Positions 1-11,804 are shown, counted from the stretch's first letter. The stretch is 39,250 nucleotides of DNA from Isoetes engelmannii (GCA_011763485.2 JAANSK020155562.1:1-39250); one strand, 5' to 3'. Made by a program: numbers and translations. Notes: generated from the letters alone by a model not told the origin.

Positions 1-1740
1 CCCTTTTTTTTTTTCATGCCTATTTTATTTTTTTGTTACTTTCCCCCCCCCCCCCCATTTTTATTTGCTACTTTCCCCTGCTCTTTTTCCCCCTCATTCT
101 TGAAATTTGAATTTGGTACATAGCTTTGAGCCTTTACTTTTTGGACATGTCTCTAATCCTCTTCTTCCGGTTTCTCCAGCCATGGCCAGTTATCTGTTTG
201 CAGCATCCACTATGGCTATGTCGGATTGCCTGCCCCAGCACGAACCACCTGCAGCAAAGAAAAAAGATGAATCTGGCCCTGGAAACGAATCCATGCCTCC
301 ATTTCTTGCCCACAACCGGAGTTTTGAGAAGATCAGGGCCTCCATTTTTTTTATTCTTGGAACAGGATTCTTGATGATTCTTGATGATTCTGTTGATTCC
401 TCCATTCTTCCATCTCTTTCCATGCATAAATCCGTAAAATGCCTCTCTTCGGATCTGCAACAAGGGCTCCGGATCTGCGACAGGGGCTTCGGAAAACAGG
501 GGGCTTCTGACTTGTTACTCGATGCACATGTGTTCTTCCACAAACCTTTGCACTTCTCATCTTTATAAAGAAAGCAGAGAATAACAGGTCTTCATTCATG
601 CTTAGAACCACGCTAAGGTGTCCTTCCTGCAGCACAGGTGTTCATGAAAAAATCCTTGCTCTTGGTTAGATGACAAAAGGAGGGACGCCCTCCGACGAAG
701 TTTGGAGAGCTTCCGCTATGGCGAACCACTCCACCACAGATGTTAGGTTAAGTGATGTACACCTAGCTTGCAGAAAAGCGGAAGAAGCAGCAAAGCGTAG
801 ATTTCAGGCTGCAGAATGGCTCGACAAAATGGTAGGACAAACACAAATTCCTCAGGCAAAATGGTAGGACAAACACAAATTCCTCACGAGTCGTCTGAGG
901 AAGAGCTGTGGATTTGTTTAAAGAATGGATCTGTAATCCTTGCTCTTTAGCCCCTCTTTAGCAATCCGACAACAGCAAGCTCCTCCCTGCGCAAAGCTCC
1001 AGGAAAAGCTGCTGCCGGATTCTAGAAAACTAGAAAGCAGGAAAACTAGAAAACAGGGTAAACTAGAAAGAAGAGTAACACTACAGGGGTCGCTGAAGTA
1101 ATTATGACATATGGAATATGAATTTGAAAGGAGAATACCGTTGATGATGAAGGAAATAAGGCATAAGAGAGGCAAAACGAAGTCTACCAGAATCAGTCTG
1201 GGAGAGTATACCGCAGGGGAGAAAACTTCCGCATAGACCCACTCAAAGCAGAACGGCAGATCAAGTAGGCAGATCTGCAACCCGAAGCACAGGTGTTGTT
1301 CCGCAGGTGTTCTTCCAGCCTGATTGCTCCTCGTCTAACCTGGTTCTTGTGGCCTGATTGCTCCTCTTCCGATCCGGTTCTTTTTGAACCAAAAGAGGGG
1401 TCCGATTGGGGGTGCTTACAGCCAAATAGCCTGAAGATCTGGCTATGGCGTGATAGTGGCGTGCGGCCTGCCCAATCTCGCCCCACTAGGCGAGAACCAA
1501 AAAGAAAGCAGACAGAAATACAGAATTAGATAAGTTTCTCCAGATCCTGAAGTTTTATGAACCATGATTTGAATGCTTGAGTTATATTTTATATTCTCTT
1601 TTACGAAGGAAAACCTGGCTACAACGGCCCTGATTGCTTCTCATCTGAAGCAGAAGCATGAAGAAATGCAGAAATATAGATAGTTTTTTTTTTAATTATG
1701 TATTGATTAATTATAAATTATTTACTTATTAATGTATTTT
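1..1740. other. Unrecognised, probably decayed repeat DNA
   Basis: The first 75 bases are T- and C-homopolymer rich. No protein family is recognisable in any frame; open frames of up to 153 codons lack domain features. There are short internal repeats around 825-886 and 1020-1070, and a repeated 'cctgattgctcctc' near 1318 and 1353. The wording near 430-510 (gacaggggcttc-like units) loosely resembles the degenerate units at 9230-9380, so this may be debris of a related non-autonomous element. That link is a guess. Confidence 0.4.
825..886. repeat. 32-bp tandem duplication
   Basis: Two adjacent copies begin with caaaatggtaggacaaacac at 825 and 857. They are identical over at least 30 bases, so the duplication is recent. 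Confidence 0.9.
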
Positions 1741-1785
1741 AGATTTATTATTGGGTTTTATTAGTGCATGATGTTTTGGGGGTCC

Positions 1786-2056
1786 TTGCCCCTTCCCATG
1801 CCCTTCCCCCATGCGCTTTCTTCCCTTTCCCTTGCCCCTCCCCCTCCCCTAGGCCCGTTTTCCCCTTTCCCTTTCCTTCTCTCAACTTCCCTCCTTTTCC
1901 AACTTCTCCTCCTCCCCTCCTCAACGTGTGCCCCATTTGCCCTTAGGCCCCTTTCCTTTTCCCTCCTCCACATTTGCTCCTAGGCCCCTTTGTCGTTTTC
2001 CCCCATTCTTCCAGCTTCCTTCCTCCTCCAACTTCTCCTCCTCCCTTGGGCCCCAT
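1786..2056. repeat. Pyrimidine-rich low-complexity tract
   Basis: About 270 bases composed almost wholly of C and T on the + strand, in irregular blocks of cccttt and cctcc. Open frames here, on either strand, are by-products of the biased composition. The stretch could form triplex (H-) DNA, which is an inference from composition. Confidence 0.85.
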
Positions 2057-2457
2057 TCCCTTGAAAATCCAACAGTGATCTCTTGTAATTCCATGAACTT
2101 TCTCAACCCGCATTCTATAAATATTTTGCTAAAATATTGTTTGTGCCTCTACTACTGATTCAATGCAAAACTTCGTTTTTTCAACTGGTAAGTTTTTTGG
2201 AATTAGCTACGAGTCAGTTTACTGCATGAGTCTCAAACACAAGAATATATCCCATTTTTTTCCAAATGGAACTTAATGCCCCGAAGACGAACAGAAACAC
2301 AGAATAGGGATAAGCGCCTAGAAGGCTCAAGACTGGCGTTGAACCGGAATAGCTCAAGAAGAGTGAGGCTCTCCTATATATATCTGCTCCTATGGTCGAG
2401 ATCCTGCCACTCCAGTGGGCGAGATTGTGCCAGGTGTCGGCCATGCATGTGGTCCGT

Positions 2458-2504
2458 GTGATGACCATATTGTGTACATGGTATAATATGTGTATGGTCA
2501 TCAC
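2458..2504. repeat. Perfect 12-bp inverted repeat with 23-nt loop
   Basis: gtgatgaccata at 2458-2469 is exactly complementary to tatggtcatcac at 2493-2504, just upstream of the gypsy pol remnant. The loop has its own small catatt/aatatg pairing. Function unknown. Confidence 0.85.
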
Positions 2505-2525
2505 AACCATTGCGGTAAAAGGTAG

Positions 2526-5334
2526 ATGATTCTTTCTATAATGGAATGCATTTCAGTTAAGAAGCTTAGCAAGTATATCATGAAAGGCAAGGTAGCTTGC
2601 ATCCTTAAGTTAGAGGCAATCAATGCCGAGTGTAAGGATATGAAGCAAAAGTTTACTGTAGAGAAATTGCCTTTAGCTTTCCGCAAGTTGATTAAAGAGT
2701 TTTATGACCTCTTTCTGGATGATATCCTAGACCTTCTGCCTATAGAGGCATTGAGTGCGAAATTACTCTTGCAAGATACAAAACCAATGAGTAAAGCACC
2801 ATATCGTATGAGCATTCCAGAGTTAGTGGAACTCAAAAAACAACTAAGAGAGTTGTTGGAACTTGGGTTCATTCGACCGAGTGTCTCACTCTTTGGGGCG
2901 CCAATATTCTTCGTGAAGAAGAAGGATCAAAACCTAAGAATATACATAGATCACTACCAACTATATAAGAAAACGGTAAAGAATAAGTATGCTTTGCCAA
3001 GGGCAGATGACTTGATGGACCAACTCTAAGGAGCAAAGTTCTTCTCCAAAATTGACTTTAGGTCAAGGTACCATCAGATCAAGATTAAGGAAGAAGATAT
3101 CCATAAAACCGATTTTAGAACGTGGTATGGCCATTATGAATTTACAGTAATGCCATTTGGTTTATTAAACGCCCCAGCAACATTCATGCTACTTATGAAT
3201 GATGTATTCAGAGATTTCTTAGACGATTTCGTCATCATTTTCTTTGATGACATCTTGATCTACAGCAAAACAATGGAAGAGCATGTGATGCAGGTCAGAA
3301 GAGTCTTGGAGAAGTTGAGACGTCATCAACTATATGCCAACCAAGCTCTCCAAGTGCCATTTCACAAATAGAGTTGAATATTTGGGGCATATAGTGTCCG
3401 CCGAAGATTGAAGCCATTGTAGATTGGCCAGCACCGAAGAACATCCATGAAGTTAGAACCTTCTTCAGTCGCAGGGTACTATAAGAAGTTCGTTAAGGAC
3501 TTCGCTAAGTGGGCTTCTCCACTATCAGACTTAACAAAGAGTGAAAAGGTAAAAAATTGGACTCAACACTGGTTAGAGAAAGTTCATGAGTCTTTTAAGA
3601 AGCTTAAAGAAGCTCTAACCACAGCACTAGTGCTTACCCTGCCGGACCCTAACAAGGATATGTTGGTGGCAACAGATGCAAGCAAGTTGGCAACGAGAGG
3701 CGTTTTGATGCAAGAAGGGAGAGTTATCGCCTACGACTCCAAAAAGATGAATGGGGCTGAGCAGCGCTACTCCTCCCACGATCAAGAGCTTTTAGCAATC
3801 GTACGAGCATTAAGAATATGGAGGCACTATTTGCTGGATAGACCCTTCACTTTGAATACGGATCACCAAAGCCTTCAGTAAATTTTCACGCAGACATTGC
3901 TTAACTTAAGGCAAAGGCGTTGGATGGAATTCTTAGAAGAGTATGACTTTGAAATAATCTACAAGCCATGAAAAATCAATGTCGCGGCAGCTGCACTCTC
4001 GAGGCACAGTAGAAAGATCGAGCAAGAGCTCCAGACAAGTAGTGAGTTCAAGGAAATATGGGCTAGCCTTTGCAAGGAAGCAAGGACAGATAAGGAAAGA
4101 GAAGCTTATAAAGGGTATAAGCAAGGGAATGTCCTATATTTCAAAGATAACTTTGTGTACCAGAAGTATTAAGAGTAAGGAAATTGACTCTCCATGATAC
4201 ATATAATAGCCCAATAGCAGGCCATATAGGGTCTATGAAAACCTACTTTAAGATAAGAAGTAGCTATTATTGGCCTGGATCAATGAAGAGTGGCATTGCC
4301 AACTACATCAGGCAATGTCAAGTATATCAACAAATGAAAGTGGCGCAACTCCGAATCCCAAGTTAGCTCGAACCGTTAGGGACTCTTGATGCAAAGTTGG
4401 AGGTCATAACCATGGATTTCATAACCGTGCTCCCAAGGACAGCAATGCTTCACAAAGAAGATCTTTAGATTGCATGGGATGCCCAAGACGATCGTCTCCG
4501 ACAGAGATCTGAAGTTCATCAGCACGTTTTGGAAATACTTCTTCAGAACCATTCAGACAAAGCTTTAGATGAATACGGCATAGCATCCTCAAATAGATGG
4601 GCAAACTGAGAAAACCAATCGGATATTGAAAGATATGCTCAGGAGTTACATTTTGAATCAGCAATCCAAATTGGGAGGCTACATTCATCTGGTAGAGTTT
4701 GCATACAATGGTACCAAACAGGAGTTGTCGAAGATGTTCCCATTCATGATTAATTATCAGTGCCTAACTCCTAATACTTGGCACAATCCGGTATCCAAAG
4801 TCGAAGTCTCTCAGTATCTACTTGCAGATATGTAGGGGCTAGTCCAAGAGGTAAGGGGATACTTCCTAGCAACTAGGAGCAGGTCGAAGAGCCTCGCCGA
4901 CAAGCATAGGTCGCCGGGAATTTCAAGTGGGGGAGAAAGTTTGACTCAAGCCAAATTGAGAATTGAATCATATAAGAAACTTACTCCAAGGTGGTCGAGA
5001 CCTTTTGGTATAACCGAAAGGGTAGGACCTCAAGAATATCGCTTGGATTTGTCCGAATGCCTCAAGATCCACAAGGTATTCCACGTTAATATTCTAAAGA
5101 AGCACACCCCAGATCCAGAGATGATTTTAGAATCTTCTACATTGTTGGAGATGTCTGAGGAACACATTGTTATAGTTCCGGAAATGCTTATAAACAATTC
5201 TTGTAAGAAGAAAAAAAGGTCGCAATTTTTGTAATTCTTGGTGAAGTGGATACACTTACCAAAAGAGGATGCAACATGGGTTCTGGAATCAGATCTAAAG
5301 AAGGAATACCTTGAGTTTATGGAGCAATGTTAGG
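2526..5334 (+). pseudogene. Ty3/gypsy chromodomain-type retrotransposon pol (degenerate)
   Basis: Remnant of an LTR-retrotransposon polyprotein, in the order expected for Ty3/gypsy. Reverse transcriptase spans about 2650-3370: [17 protein letters not shown], then the catalytic box as [10 protein letters not shown]. RNase H spans about 3640-3880: ATDASK, SHDQELLAIV and TDHQSL. Integrase starts near 4184: the H..H pair is present, but the second Cys of the zinc finger is Tyr. The core shows MDFITVLP at about 4413, VSDRD and HPQIDGQTEKTN. A chromodomain-like tail, FLVKWIHLPKEDATW, lies at 5226-5290. Stops at 3027, 3369 and 3879, several frameshifts and a deletion between the first two integrase aspartates (about 4440-4450) make it dead. 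The stop at 3027 sits where related proteins have Gln. gag and protease are not detectable upstream. Confidence 0.9.
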
Positions 5335-5335
5335 G

Positions 5336-6230
5336 ATGCGTCGCCACTGATCTCGTCAACAACGAATGAAGTGGTGAGTGCATGCATTCAACATGGAGTG
5401 CATGCAATTGTCCATCTTAGTTAAAATTTTCTCGAGTGAAATGCATGGGATCATGGGCAAAGAAGGGATCATTTGTCTATGTTCTTTATGCAATGAACCC
5501 ACGCATTGGTGAGGGTAGGCTGAATCACGGGCCATGATGGGATCATCTTAAATGTTCCTTAGGCCATGATTTAGCGTTTTAGAGTAGGAATGTAGCGAAG
5601 GCGTTTGCATGCATTCAGCATGGAACCTTCGTATAGGTTAAGTTAGTCATAGGCGATGATGGGATCAATCTGTCCATGTTTCCCTAGGGCATTGCTTAAA
5701 GCCTATAGATTAATTCAGGCAGGTAGTCATGGGCGATGATAGGATCAATCCATCCATGTTCCCTAGGCTATGGCTTAAAGTCTATAGGTTAATTAGGCAT
5801 GTACGTGTCCTAGGATAGGGATAGGTGTATGATAGGCTAGATTGAGCATGTTAATTGCATATAGGTTAACCTAATGTAATTAATAAGGTATGGGCCTTTA
5901 AAACAACAAATTAATAATTAAACTAACGTGATGTGCTTATGCAAGCCACTGAGTGAAGAAGGCAAGATGCAGCAGAGAGCACGTCCCGACATAGTTAGGA
6001 GTTCTTAGTATTTTGTTAAAACTTGAGGCTCTTAATTATGTAAAACTTGGTATGATTGTGTGGCTATATAATTTTGTATGTGAATATAGCCTTCACAGCT
6101 ATAGTTCGGGTTAATATATATCAGAAGTTTATCATAACAATAAATTGTATAAAGTAGATTGTGTAGTATCACATTGATGCAGGTTCGTTACCTTCGCAAG
6201 GGCATCCTTCAAAAACGAATTGGTGCTAGG
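5336..6230 (+). repeat. Probable 3' UTR/LTR-derived tail of the gypsy element
   Basis: Directly follows the pol stop and starts tgttaggg, an LTR-like beginning. It contains diverged internal repeats: a catgcattcaacatgg-type motif at about 5382 and 5609, and a roughly 67-bp unit at 5647-5713 and 5728-5793 (gatgatgggatcaat/gatgataggatcaat). I found no second LTR upstream of pol, so LTR status is unproven. No coding potential seen. Confidence 0.45.
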
Positions 6231-6823
6231 CTTGGTGAACATGGCAGAATAATTATCACAATCTAGAGTAGATTGTAGACTGTACTATGGGTCCCATGGC
6301 CATTGGTCTCCCGAGGAAGAAAGGGGACTTGAAATTTTGCCCCCAAACAACAAATTCTTTCGAAGCAAAAACTGCTCGATCTCCACACAGTCTATCATCC
6401 CTTGCTAAGCGACGTCAGCAGTGAAGGCATGCTAGGAACAAATCGGAAAAACAAAATCATGACAAATTTCAAGTGCAATGATTTTTTTTTGTTTGGAGAA
6501 TTTTCCTCAGCATAAGATTTCGGTTTCTAGTCTAATTTAGTCTACTCGTTAAAAAAATCTATCTATCTGTATTTTTTATTTTTTATTTTATTTTCTTTGA
6601 AGGATAAAAATTGATTTTATTTAATTAATCTGAGAGAACAATACAAAGCCACATGGCAAGGGTGCACCCATCTACGAATATGAGATGGGATAGCTACATG
6701 GCTCCATCTTGCACTATTCTCCTTTCCTATCTAGAGTAGATTTAGATATGTGCCCCATATTTCTACCTTTATCTCTTCTTCACTCCCAAACACTAGCCTA
6801 AAATTCTTAAGTTCTTTCAAGTA
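6231..6823. other. Intergenic, no gene recognised
   Basis: AT-rich with short T runs. At 6289-6316 there is ggtcccatggccattggtct, which resembles the LINE 3'-end hairpin found at 15801 and 34259 and may be a decayed copy. Nothing else is supported. Confidence 0.4.
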
Positions 6824-7090
6824 TCATGTGAAGTAGTTAATTCGATGATATGAATTCCTCCAGATCCTCATTGACCAGATCGTCCAAGCCCTAGCTATGT
6901 AGAAAGCCTTCTTCTTCATAAGGCACCATTCCAGGGGGAGAATTCCCAACAGCAATTCCTTGTTTCCTAAAGGGTATTCAAAGCTCTCCAGACTCCATGC
7001 ACATATCACTTGCAGCATCTCACATTCCACCAGGCAATGCTCTATGGATTCCTCTTCTTTTTCACACATGGGCCAAAGTGAATTGAGTTA
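6824..7090 (-). pseudogene. LINE reverse transcriptase zinc-binding (zf-RVT-like) fragment
   Basis: The minus-strand frame reads PMCEKEEESIEHCLVECE, followed by W-rich sequence (ARAWTIWSMRIWRNS). This matches the zinc-binding region found C-terminal to RT in plant L1-type LINEs (C-x-C ... E-x-x-x-H-x-x-x-x-C). Only this segment is readable and flanking frames are broken. It belongs to a different family from the plus-strand LINE pieces in this window, which have a GRW/C-x2-C ending. Confidence 0.7.
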
Positions 7091-7233
7091 TAATTCCATT
7101 TGGAAACTAGATGATTGACTTTTGGAATCCTGTGAATCACTTGTCAAACAATGCCGTTGATACACGGGAAAAGGTATTTCAGCCAAGCATGGGGAAAGGT
7201 ATTTTAACCAAGCATTTATCAAAATGTTTTTCA

Positions 7234-7568
7234 TTTTCACCATCATAGAAGATAATTTTGATTGTTTACTTTATAAGGATGCTCAAATAATCCTTGTAGA
7301 AACGCATGCAAATTTGGTTGTTGAAAAAGTTTGGGAGCATTTTGACAATTAATGAAAATACAAAGACACTTTGATAATTTAGATGAAATACCAGTGGATC
7401 ATAAAAAATTTCCTAAATTTTTAAATCACTTGAAATACATGCTACATTACTTGTGCAACATTACTTGTGCAATGAATCTTTTCTTTTCTACCTAGGCTTA
7501 GCTCCCTAATTTCTGATTGAAATCCCAAAAATCCAGTTAGGTTCTTTGCTTACTGGCAAAAATACTGG
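7234..7568. repeat. 335-bp repeat, copy A
   Basis: Starts ttttcaccatcatagaagat and ends with ...ggcaaaaatactgg, then runs straight into copy B. Further copies are at 7569, 14325 (split by a LINE) and 15997. No open frame is shared between copies. Origin unknown; it may be a fragment of a larger repeat. Confidence 0.9.
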
Positions 7569-7850
7569 TTTTCACCATCATAGAAAATAATTTTGATTGT
7601 TTACTTTATTATAAAGATGCTCAAATAATCCTTGTAGAAACGCATGCAAATTTGGTTGTTGACAAAGTTGGGGAGCATTTTGACAATGAAACAGGACACT
7701 TTGGTAATTCAGCAAAAATACAAGTGGATTTAAAAGAATTTCTTGAACTTTTGAATCACTATTGAAGTACATGCTACATTACTTATGCAATAAATCTTTT
7801 CTCTTATACCCAGGCTTAAAAAAAAAGGGGGTTAAGCTTGCTGACAAAAA
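7569..7850. repeat. 335-bp repeat, copy B (3' shortened)
   Basis: Begins ttttcaccatcatagaaaat directly after copy A. It follows copy A with scattered substitutions and small indels, then degenerates in an A/G run near 7820. Confidence 0.88.
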
Positions 7851-8156
7851 AACTGATAATATGTAAAATCCAGCATATATAATTTTTAGCATATACAAAA
7901 TTCGGTACACAATGACCTACAATGGCAAACTGATAATTATGTCAATCGACGATTTCAAAGCCTGCTTATACCAAACACCTTTCTTGTAGTACATCAATAG
8001 GATAGGCGACCAAAGGATTGGAAGACTAAAGGATTGGAACACCTTCACGTATGTTGATTGATGTTGTACTTGTTTCGAGAGATTTCTCTGCTAAAATTAG
8101 CTCTTTTTCTTGGTACTTCTGGCAGAAATGTAGGGGGAGTATGCATATATATGGTA

Positions 8157-8513
8157 GGGAAAAACTTTAAAATACCCTTATGTTTTGCTAAAATGATAAA
8201 AATGAGGGGATATTTTTAAGGAAATGACCATAACTTTTTTGAGATGATCCAAATTGAAAGGTGTTCTTCACATGCCTCATTTCTAATACAACGAAAAGTT
8301 TTAAGGATCTAGGATGGATTTACGAGACAATAAGTTAATATTTCGAGTGATTTTAGCGTTGATGGAAAGATCCTCCTCTACAATCCGTTTGAAGAACACA
8401 TTTCGATTTGGATCATCTCAAAAAAATTACGGTCGCTTCCCCAAAAACACCCCCTAAACAAGGGATATTTTAATAATTTTAGCAAAACATAAAGGTACTT
8501 TGGAGTTTTTTCC
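8157..8513. mobile_element. 357-bp MITE with 9-bp target duplication (MULE-like)
   Basis: The outer 38 bases at each end are inverted repeats matching at 33 of 38 positions; the innermost 17 bases (tatgttttgctaaaat plus neighbours) are perfect. Looser complementarity continues inwards, including ttttttgagatgatccaaat on both arms. TATATGGTA flanks it at 8148-8156 and 8514-8522. The paralogous site in unit 2 (about 16649-16662) has a single uninterrupted tatatatggtaagctt, so this is a true filled/empty-site pair. The 9-bp duplication suggests Mutator-like transposition. No coding capacity. Confidence 0.92.
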
Positions 8514-8574
8514 TATATGGTAAGCTTGGCCTAGATCGAGCAAAAAATCTGCGGATTATACCCAAAAAATTTCT

Positions 8575-8680
8575 CTTCCAAACAAGTCCGTGTAAAATAG
8601 AACTGTGGATTATACCCAAAAAATTGCCCCAACTAAGATGTTCTTCTTCCAAACAAGTCCGTGTAAAATAGAAGGAAGGA
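8575..8680. repeat. Imperfect tandem duplication in unit 1
   Basis: Blocks containing ccaaacaagtccgtgtaaaa occur at about 8578 and 8649, each linked to gattatacccaaaaaatt. Unit 2 has one copy only (about 16690-16755), so this arose after the segmental duplication. Confidence 0.75.
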
Positions 8681-8895
8681 AGTATAGAACTAGACTATAG
8701 CAGCAGGTCATTTGTCAGGTTTTAGGTTACAAGAACCTAACACCATAAAGCAAGAAAAGGTTTTGTTACCCGAGCAAAAGGTCGGAAGGGACTTTGTAAA
8801 GTATATAATAAACCAAAATAGATTTCATCTTCTCCACATTATATTCTCACATCAATTTTGGAAGCAAGACCTACTTATTGTAGACGAAACTGTTA

Positions 8896-8951
8896 TCGAC
8901 ATAATTGTATAGTATCAATCCATTCTCGACATAATTATATAGTATCAATCC
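8896..8951. repeat. 30-bp tandem duplication
   Basis: tcgacataatt(g/a)tatagtatcaatcc is present twice, at 8896 and 8926, and once in unit 2 (about 16960). It abuts the left end of the 1.75-kb insertion. Confidence 0.85.
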
Positions 8952-9010
8952 TTAACCACAGCTCCTCGCGAGTTATTTGAATCCGACTGTCCCCAACCGT
9001 TGTAATGTGG

Positions 9011-9150
9011 AAGGGAAAATGGGAGCTTCTTCTGGACATGGCAGGGGCAGCTAGCGACTGGCAGCAGGGGGGAGCGCCGTTAGGCGCGACCGCCTGCTAC
9101 CAGTCGCCAGCTGCCCCTGCCAGGTCCAGAAGAAGCGACCATTTTCTCTT
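9011..9150. repeat. 58-nt inverted repeat forming a long GC-rich hairpin
   Basis: The left arm 9011-9068 pairs with 9093-9150 at 52 of 58 positions. The 24-nt loop holds a further gcgcc/ggcgc stem. The core ggcaggggcagct is perfect on both arms. The GC content is far above the surroundings. It could act as an internal foldback of the insertion or as a precursor of hairpin-derived small RNA; expression is unknown. Confidence 0.9.
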
Positions 9151-9224
9151 GCACAACGTCGAGCAAAGAAGCTATGGCGCATGCGAAAGCAAGGCCTTCA
9201 CCCTTTCCGGCCATCTCCAACATC

Positions 9225-9375
9225 ACGAACAGGTGCCAGAACAGGTGCATGAACAGGGTTTTCTTTTGCTAGACCAGGGTTTTCTTTGCCGGAACAGGGA
9301 TTTCTGCCATAACAGAGCTTTTTGCCGGAACAAGGCTTCTTGGAACACAGCTTTTTTGGCAGAAGAGGGCTTCTC
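9225..9375. repeat. Degenerate minisatellite (gaacaggg-tttct units)
   Basis: Units such as gaacaggtgc, gaacagggtttt, gaccagggtttt, gaacagggattt and gaacaaggcttc recur every 17-25 bases. A 161-codon open frame runs through it (9005-9490), but it also crosses the hairpin and shows only repeat-driven composition, so I do not call it a gene. Confidence 0.65.
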
Positions 9376-9755
9376 CATAACGGATTCTTTCTTATGGTTT
9401 ATTGGGATTTTGCAGGCCGATTCTTTCCTCTATTTTAAGAAAATATGTTGCTTTGATCTTCATCTAGGGCGAGCTATGGCATTGCTATAGGCAGCGACAG
9501 AAGCCCCTGTGCCGTTGGTTGCATTTTTTAGATCCAAGGCTCCATAGTCAGTTAACCACAATCGCTGGACGCCTATATGTGCTTTCTTACTCTCCCAAAC
9601 AAGAGCATTTTCTGGGCATTCATATGTCTGCAGAGCGTCCGTCTGCAAAGCGACAATATTTGGAATCTTCATCCGGATATGGAGCAACAGCCTACAGCAG
9701 GTCAGGCCAAGAATGCAGAGCGAGTTTTCATTCTTGGATAGAATGGTTGCCACAT

Positions 9756-9905
9756 GGCAACCTCTGATTTGATAATAAACAAGAATAGAGACCCACTTTG
9801 CTTGAGGCAACCTCTGATTTGATAATAAACAAGAATAGAGACCCACTTTGCTTGAGGCAACCTCTGATTTGATAATAAACAAGAATAGAGACCCACTTTG
9901 CTTGA
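9756..9905. repeat. Three identical 50-bp tandem repeats
   Basis: Copies at 9756-9805, 9806-9855 and 9856-9905 are identical over all 50 bases, starting ggcaacctctgatttgataa and ending ccactttgcttga. There are no spacers, so this is not a CRISPR array. The perfect identity implies recent expansion. Confidence 0.95.
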
Positions 9906-10601
9906 CGGACCGTTAGCAGATTGGGTTATATCCAATAATCTTCCGAATATTTTATTTTTGATAATATTCTACGGATTATTACAGTAATCTTCCGAATAAT
10001 CGTTTTTACAGCAACTACTCTTTTTACTCTGTCACGGCATCATCCGGCTTGCCCAAAATCTCTCGCTTGGGAAAATCTCTGTTACGGCATCAGATCTGTA
10101 ATACTCTCTTGCCGAAAATCGCTCTGCTTGATCAGATTATGCTTGTTTCTTGCACGTTGGAATCAGGGGTCGATCTTGCACGTTGCAGGACGTTGATAGA
10201 AAGGACAGGGCATGCAGGGCAGAATCAGCATGCAAGGCAGGCATCGGAAGAACAAAAAAGGGGAGAAAAAGTTCTGTGGCTATTTCTTGCTCCAAAGACT
10301 GTTCTGTGCTTGTGCTTTTTTCTGTCGATTCTTGGAAGCAAACAAACTGTAGGGCCTTTCTTTTTCTGTAGAACAGACAAATCCGAGCCCAACATCCCTC
10401 TGTTTCTTGCCGTGCTTTGAGCCATTAGACTATACAAGTTACTGATGCCACAGATCTAGCTTTTGCAAACACAGATTAGCGAAATGCACGGTCTCTAAAG
10501 GCTGCCATTCTATAGGGCATCATGAATCTGACACCAGTTTTGGACTTGTATAACAGAGTAAACAAGTTGGAAACAAAAAACAGAGCTCCGGTTGTGTTTA
10601 A

Positions 10602-10706
10602 GGGAGGCCAAACCTCCTCCTCTCTGAGGGTCATGCAAAAATAACCCTCTCCGGCCTGCCGGCCTCTAGGGTTATTTTGCATAACCCTCTCGAGGAGGTT
10701 AACCTC
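10602..10706. repeat. Terminal palindrome of the 1.75-kb insertion
   Basis: Inner arms 10626-10656 (gagggtcatgcaaaaataac...) and 10659-10689 (...gttattttgcataaccctc) are almost perfectly complementary. Outer parts, aaacctcctc at 10609 and gaggaggtt at 10692, also pair. It sits exactly at the right junction with unit DNA. Confidence 0.88.
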
Positions 10707-10721
10707 ATCCACAAATTAGGG

Positions 10722-11577
<856 letters not shown>

Positions 11578-11763
11578 ATGAAACAGCAAAAATATGGTTT
11601 TGCTTTTTTTTGTTCTTTTGCCTGTTGGCCTTGCTGAGGAAGGCTTATTACATATTTGACAGCATCACTGTGCACTAATTCGAATATACAGAGCGACAGA
11701 GAGGAAAGAACCCAAATTGGCCAAAGGTAAAAGGCTATGGTCAATCAATGGCTTAGCAGCACA

Positions 11764-11770
11764 TATATAA
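11764..11770 (+). promoter_or_regulatory. Possible TATA box of aspartic protease 1
   Basis: TATATAA lies 35 bp before the first ATG (11805) and is conserved in the paralogue at 17905. If used, the 5' leader would be very short. The sequence just upstream is CDC48 pseudogene DNA, so the promoter would be built on or next to a pseudogene. Inferred from sequence only. Confidence 0.45.
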
Positions 11771-11804
11771 ACTAGTAAAAGACATACCAGTGTTCGTCAG
11801 TCTC

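Larger units (their letters stand above)
8952..10706. mobile_element. 1.75-kb hairpin-rich insertion, probable non-autonomous transposon
   Basis: Absent from unit 2, where tatcaatccatccacaaatt is continuous (about 16977). Here ...atcaATCC is followed by the insert and then ATCCacaaatt. The ends are imperfectly inverted: the left begins TTAACC...TCCTCGCGAG and the right, read in reverse, gives TTAACCTCCTCGAGAG. It contains a 58-nt-arm hairpin, degenerate acaggg-type units, three identical 50-bp repeats and a terminal palindrome. No transposase domain is visible. The family is unknown; foldback DNA transposon is my preferred reading, with a composite insertion as the alternative. Confidence 0.7.

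Noticed and set aside
1748-2158. Several Pro/Phe- or Gly/Arg-rich frames
   Set aside because: Artefacts of the C/T-rich low-complexity tract.
9756-9905. CRISPR-like repeats
   Set aside because: The three 50-bp units are contiguous, without spacers, in a plant nuclear context.
9460-9935. Minus-strand frames with repeated SNQRLPQAK
   Set aside because: Produced by reading the 50-bp tandem repeats in two frames; not a protein family.
11790-11804. Upstream GTG start adding five residues to protease 1 (likewise at 17931)
   Set aside because: Nuclear plant genes start at ATG; the first ATG gives a good signal peptide at the same place in both copies.
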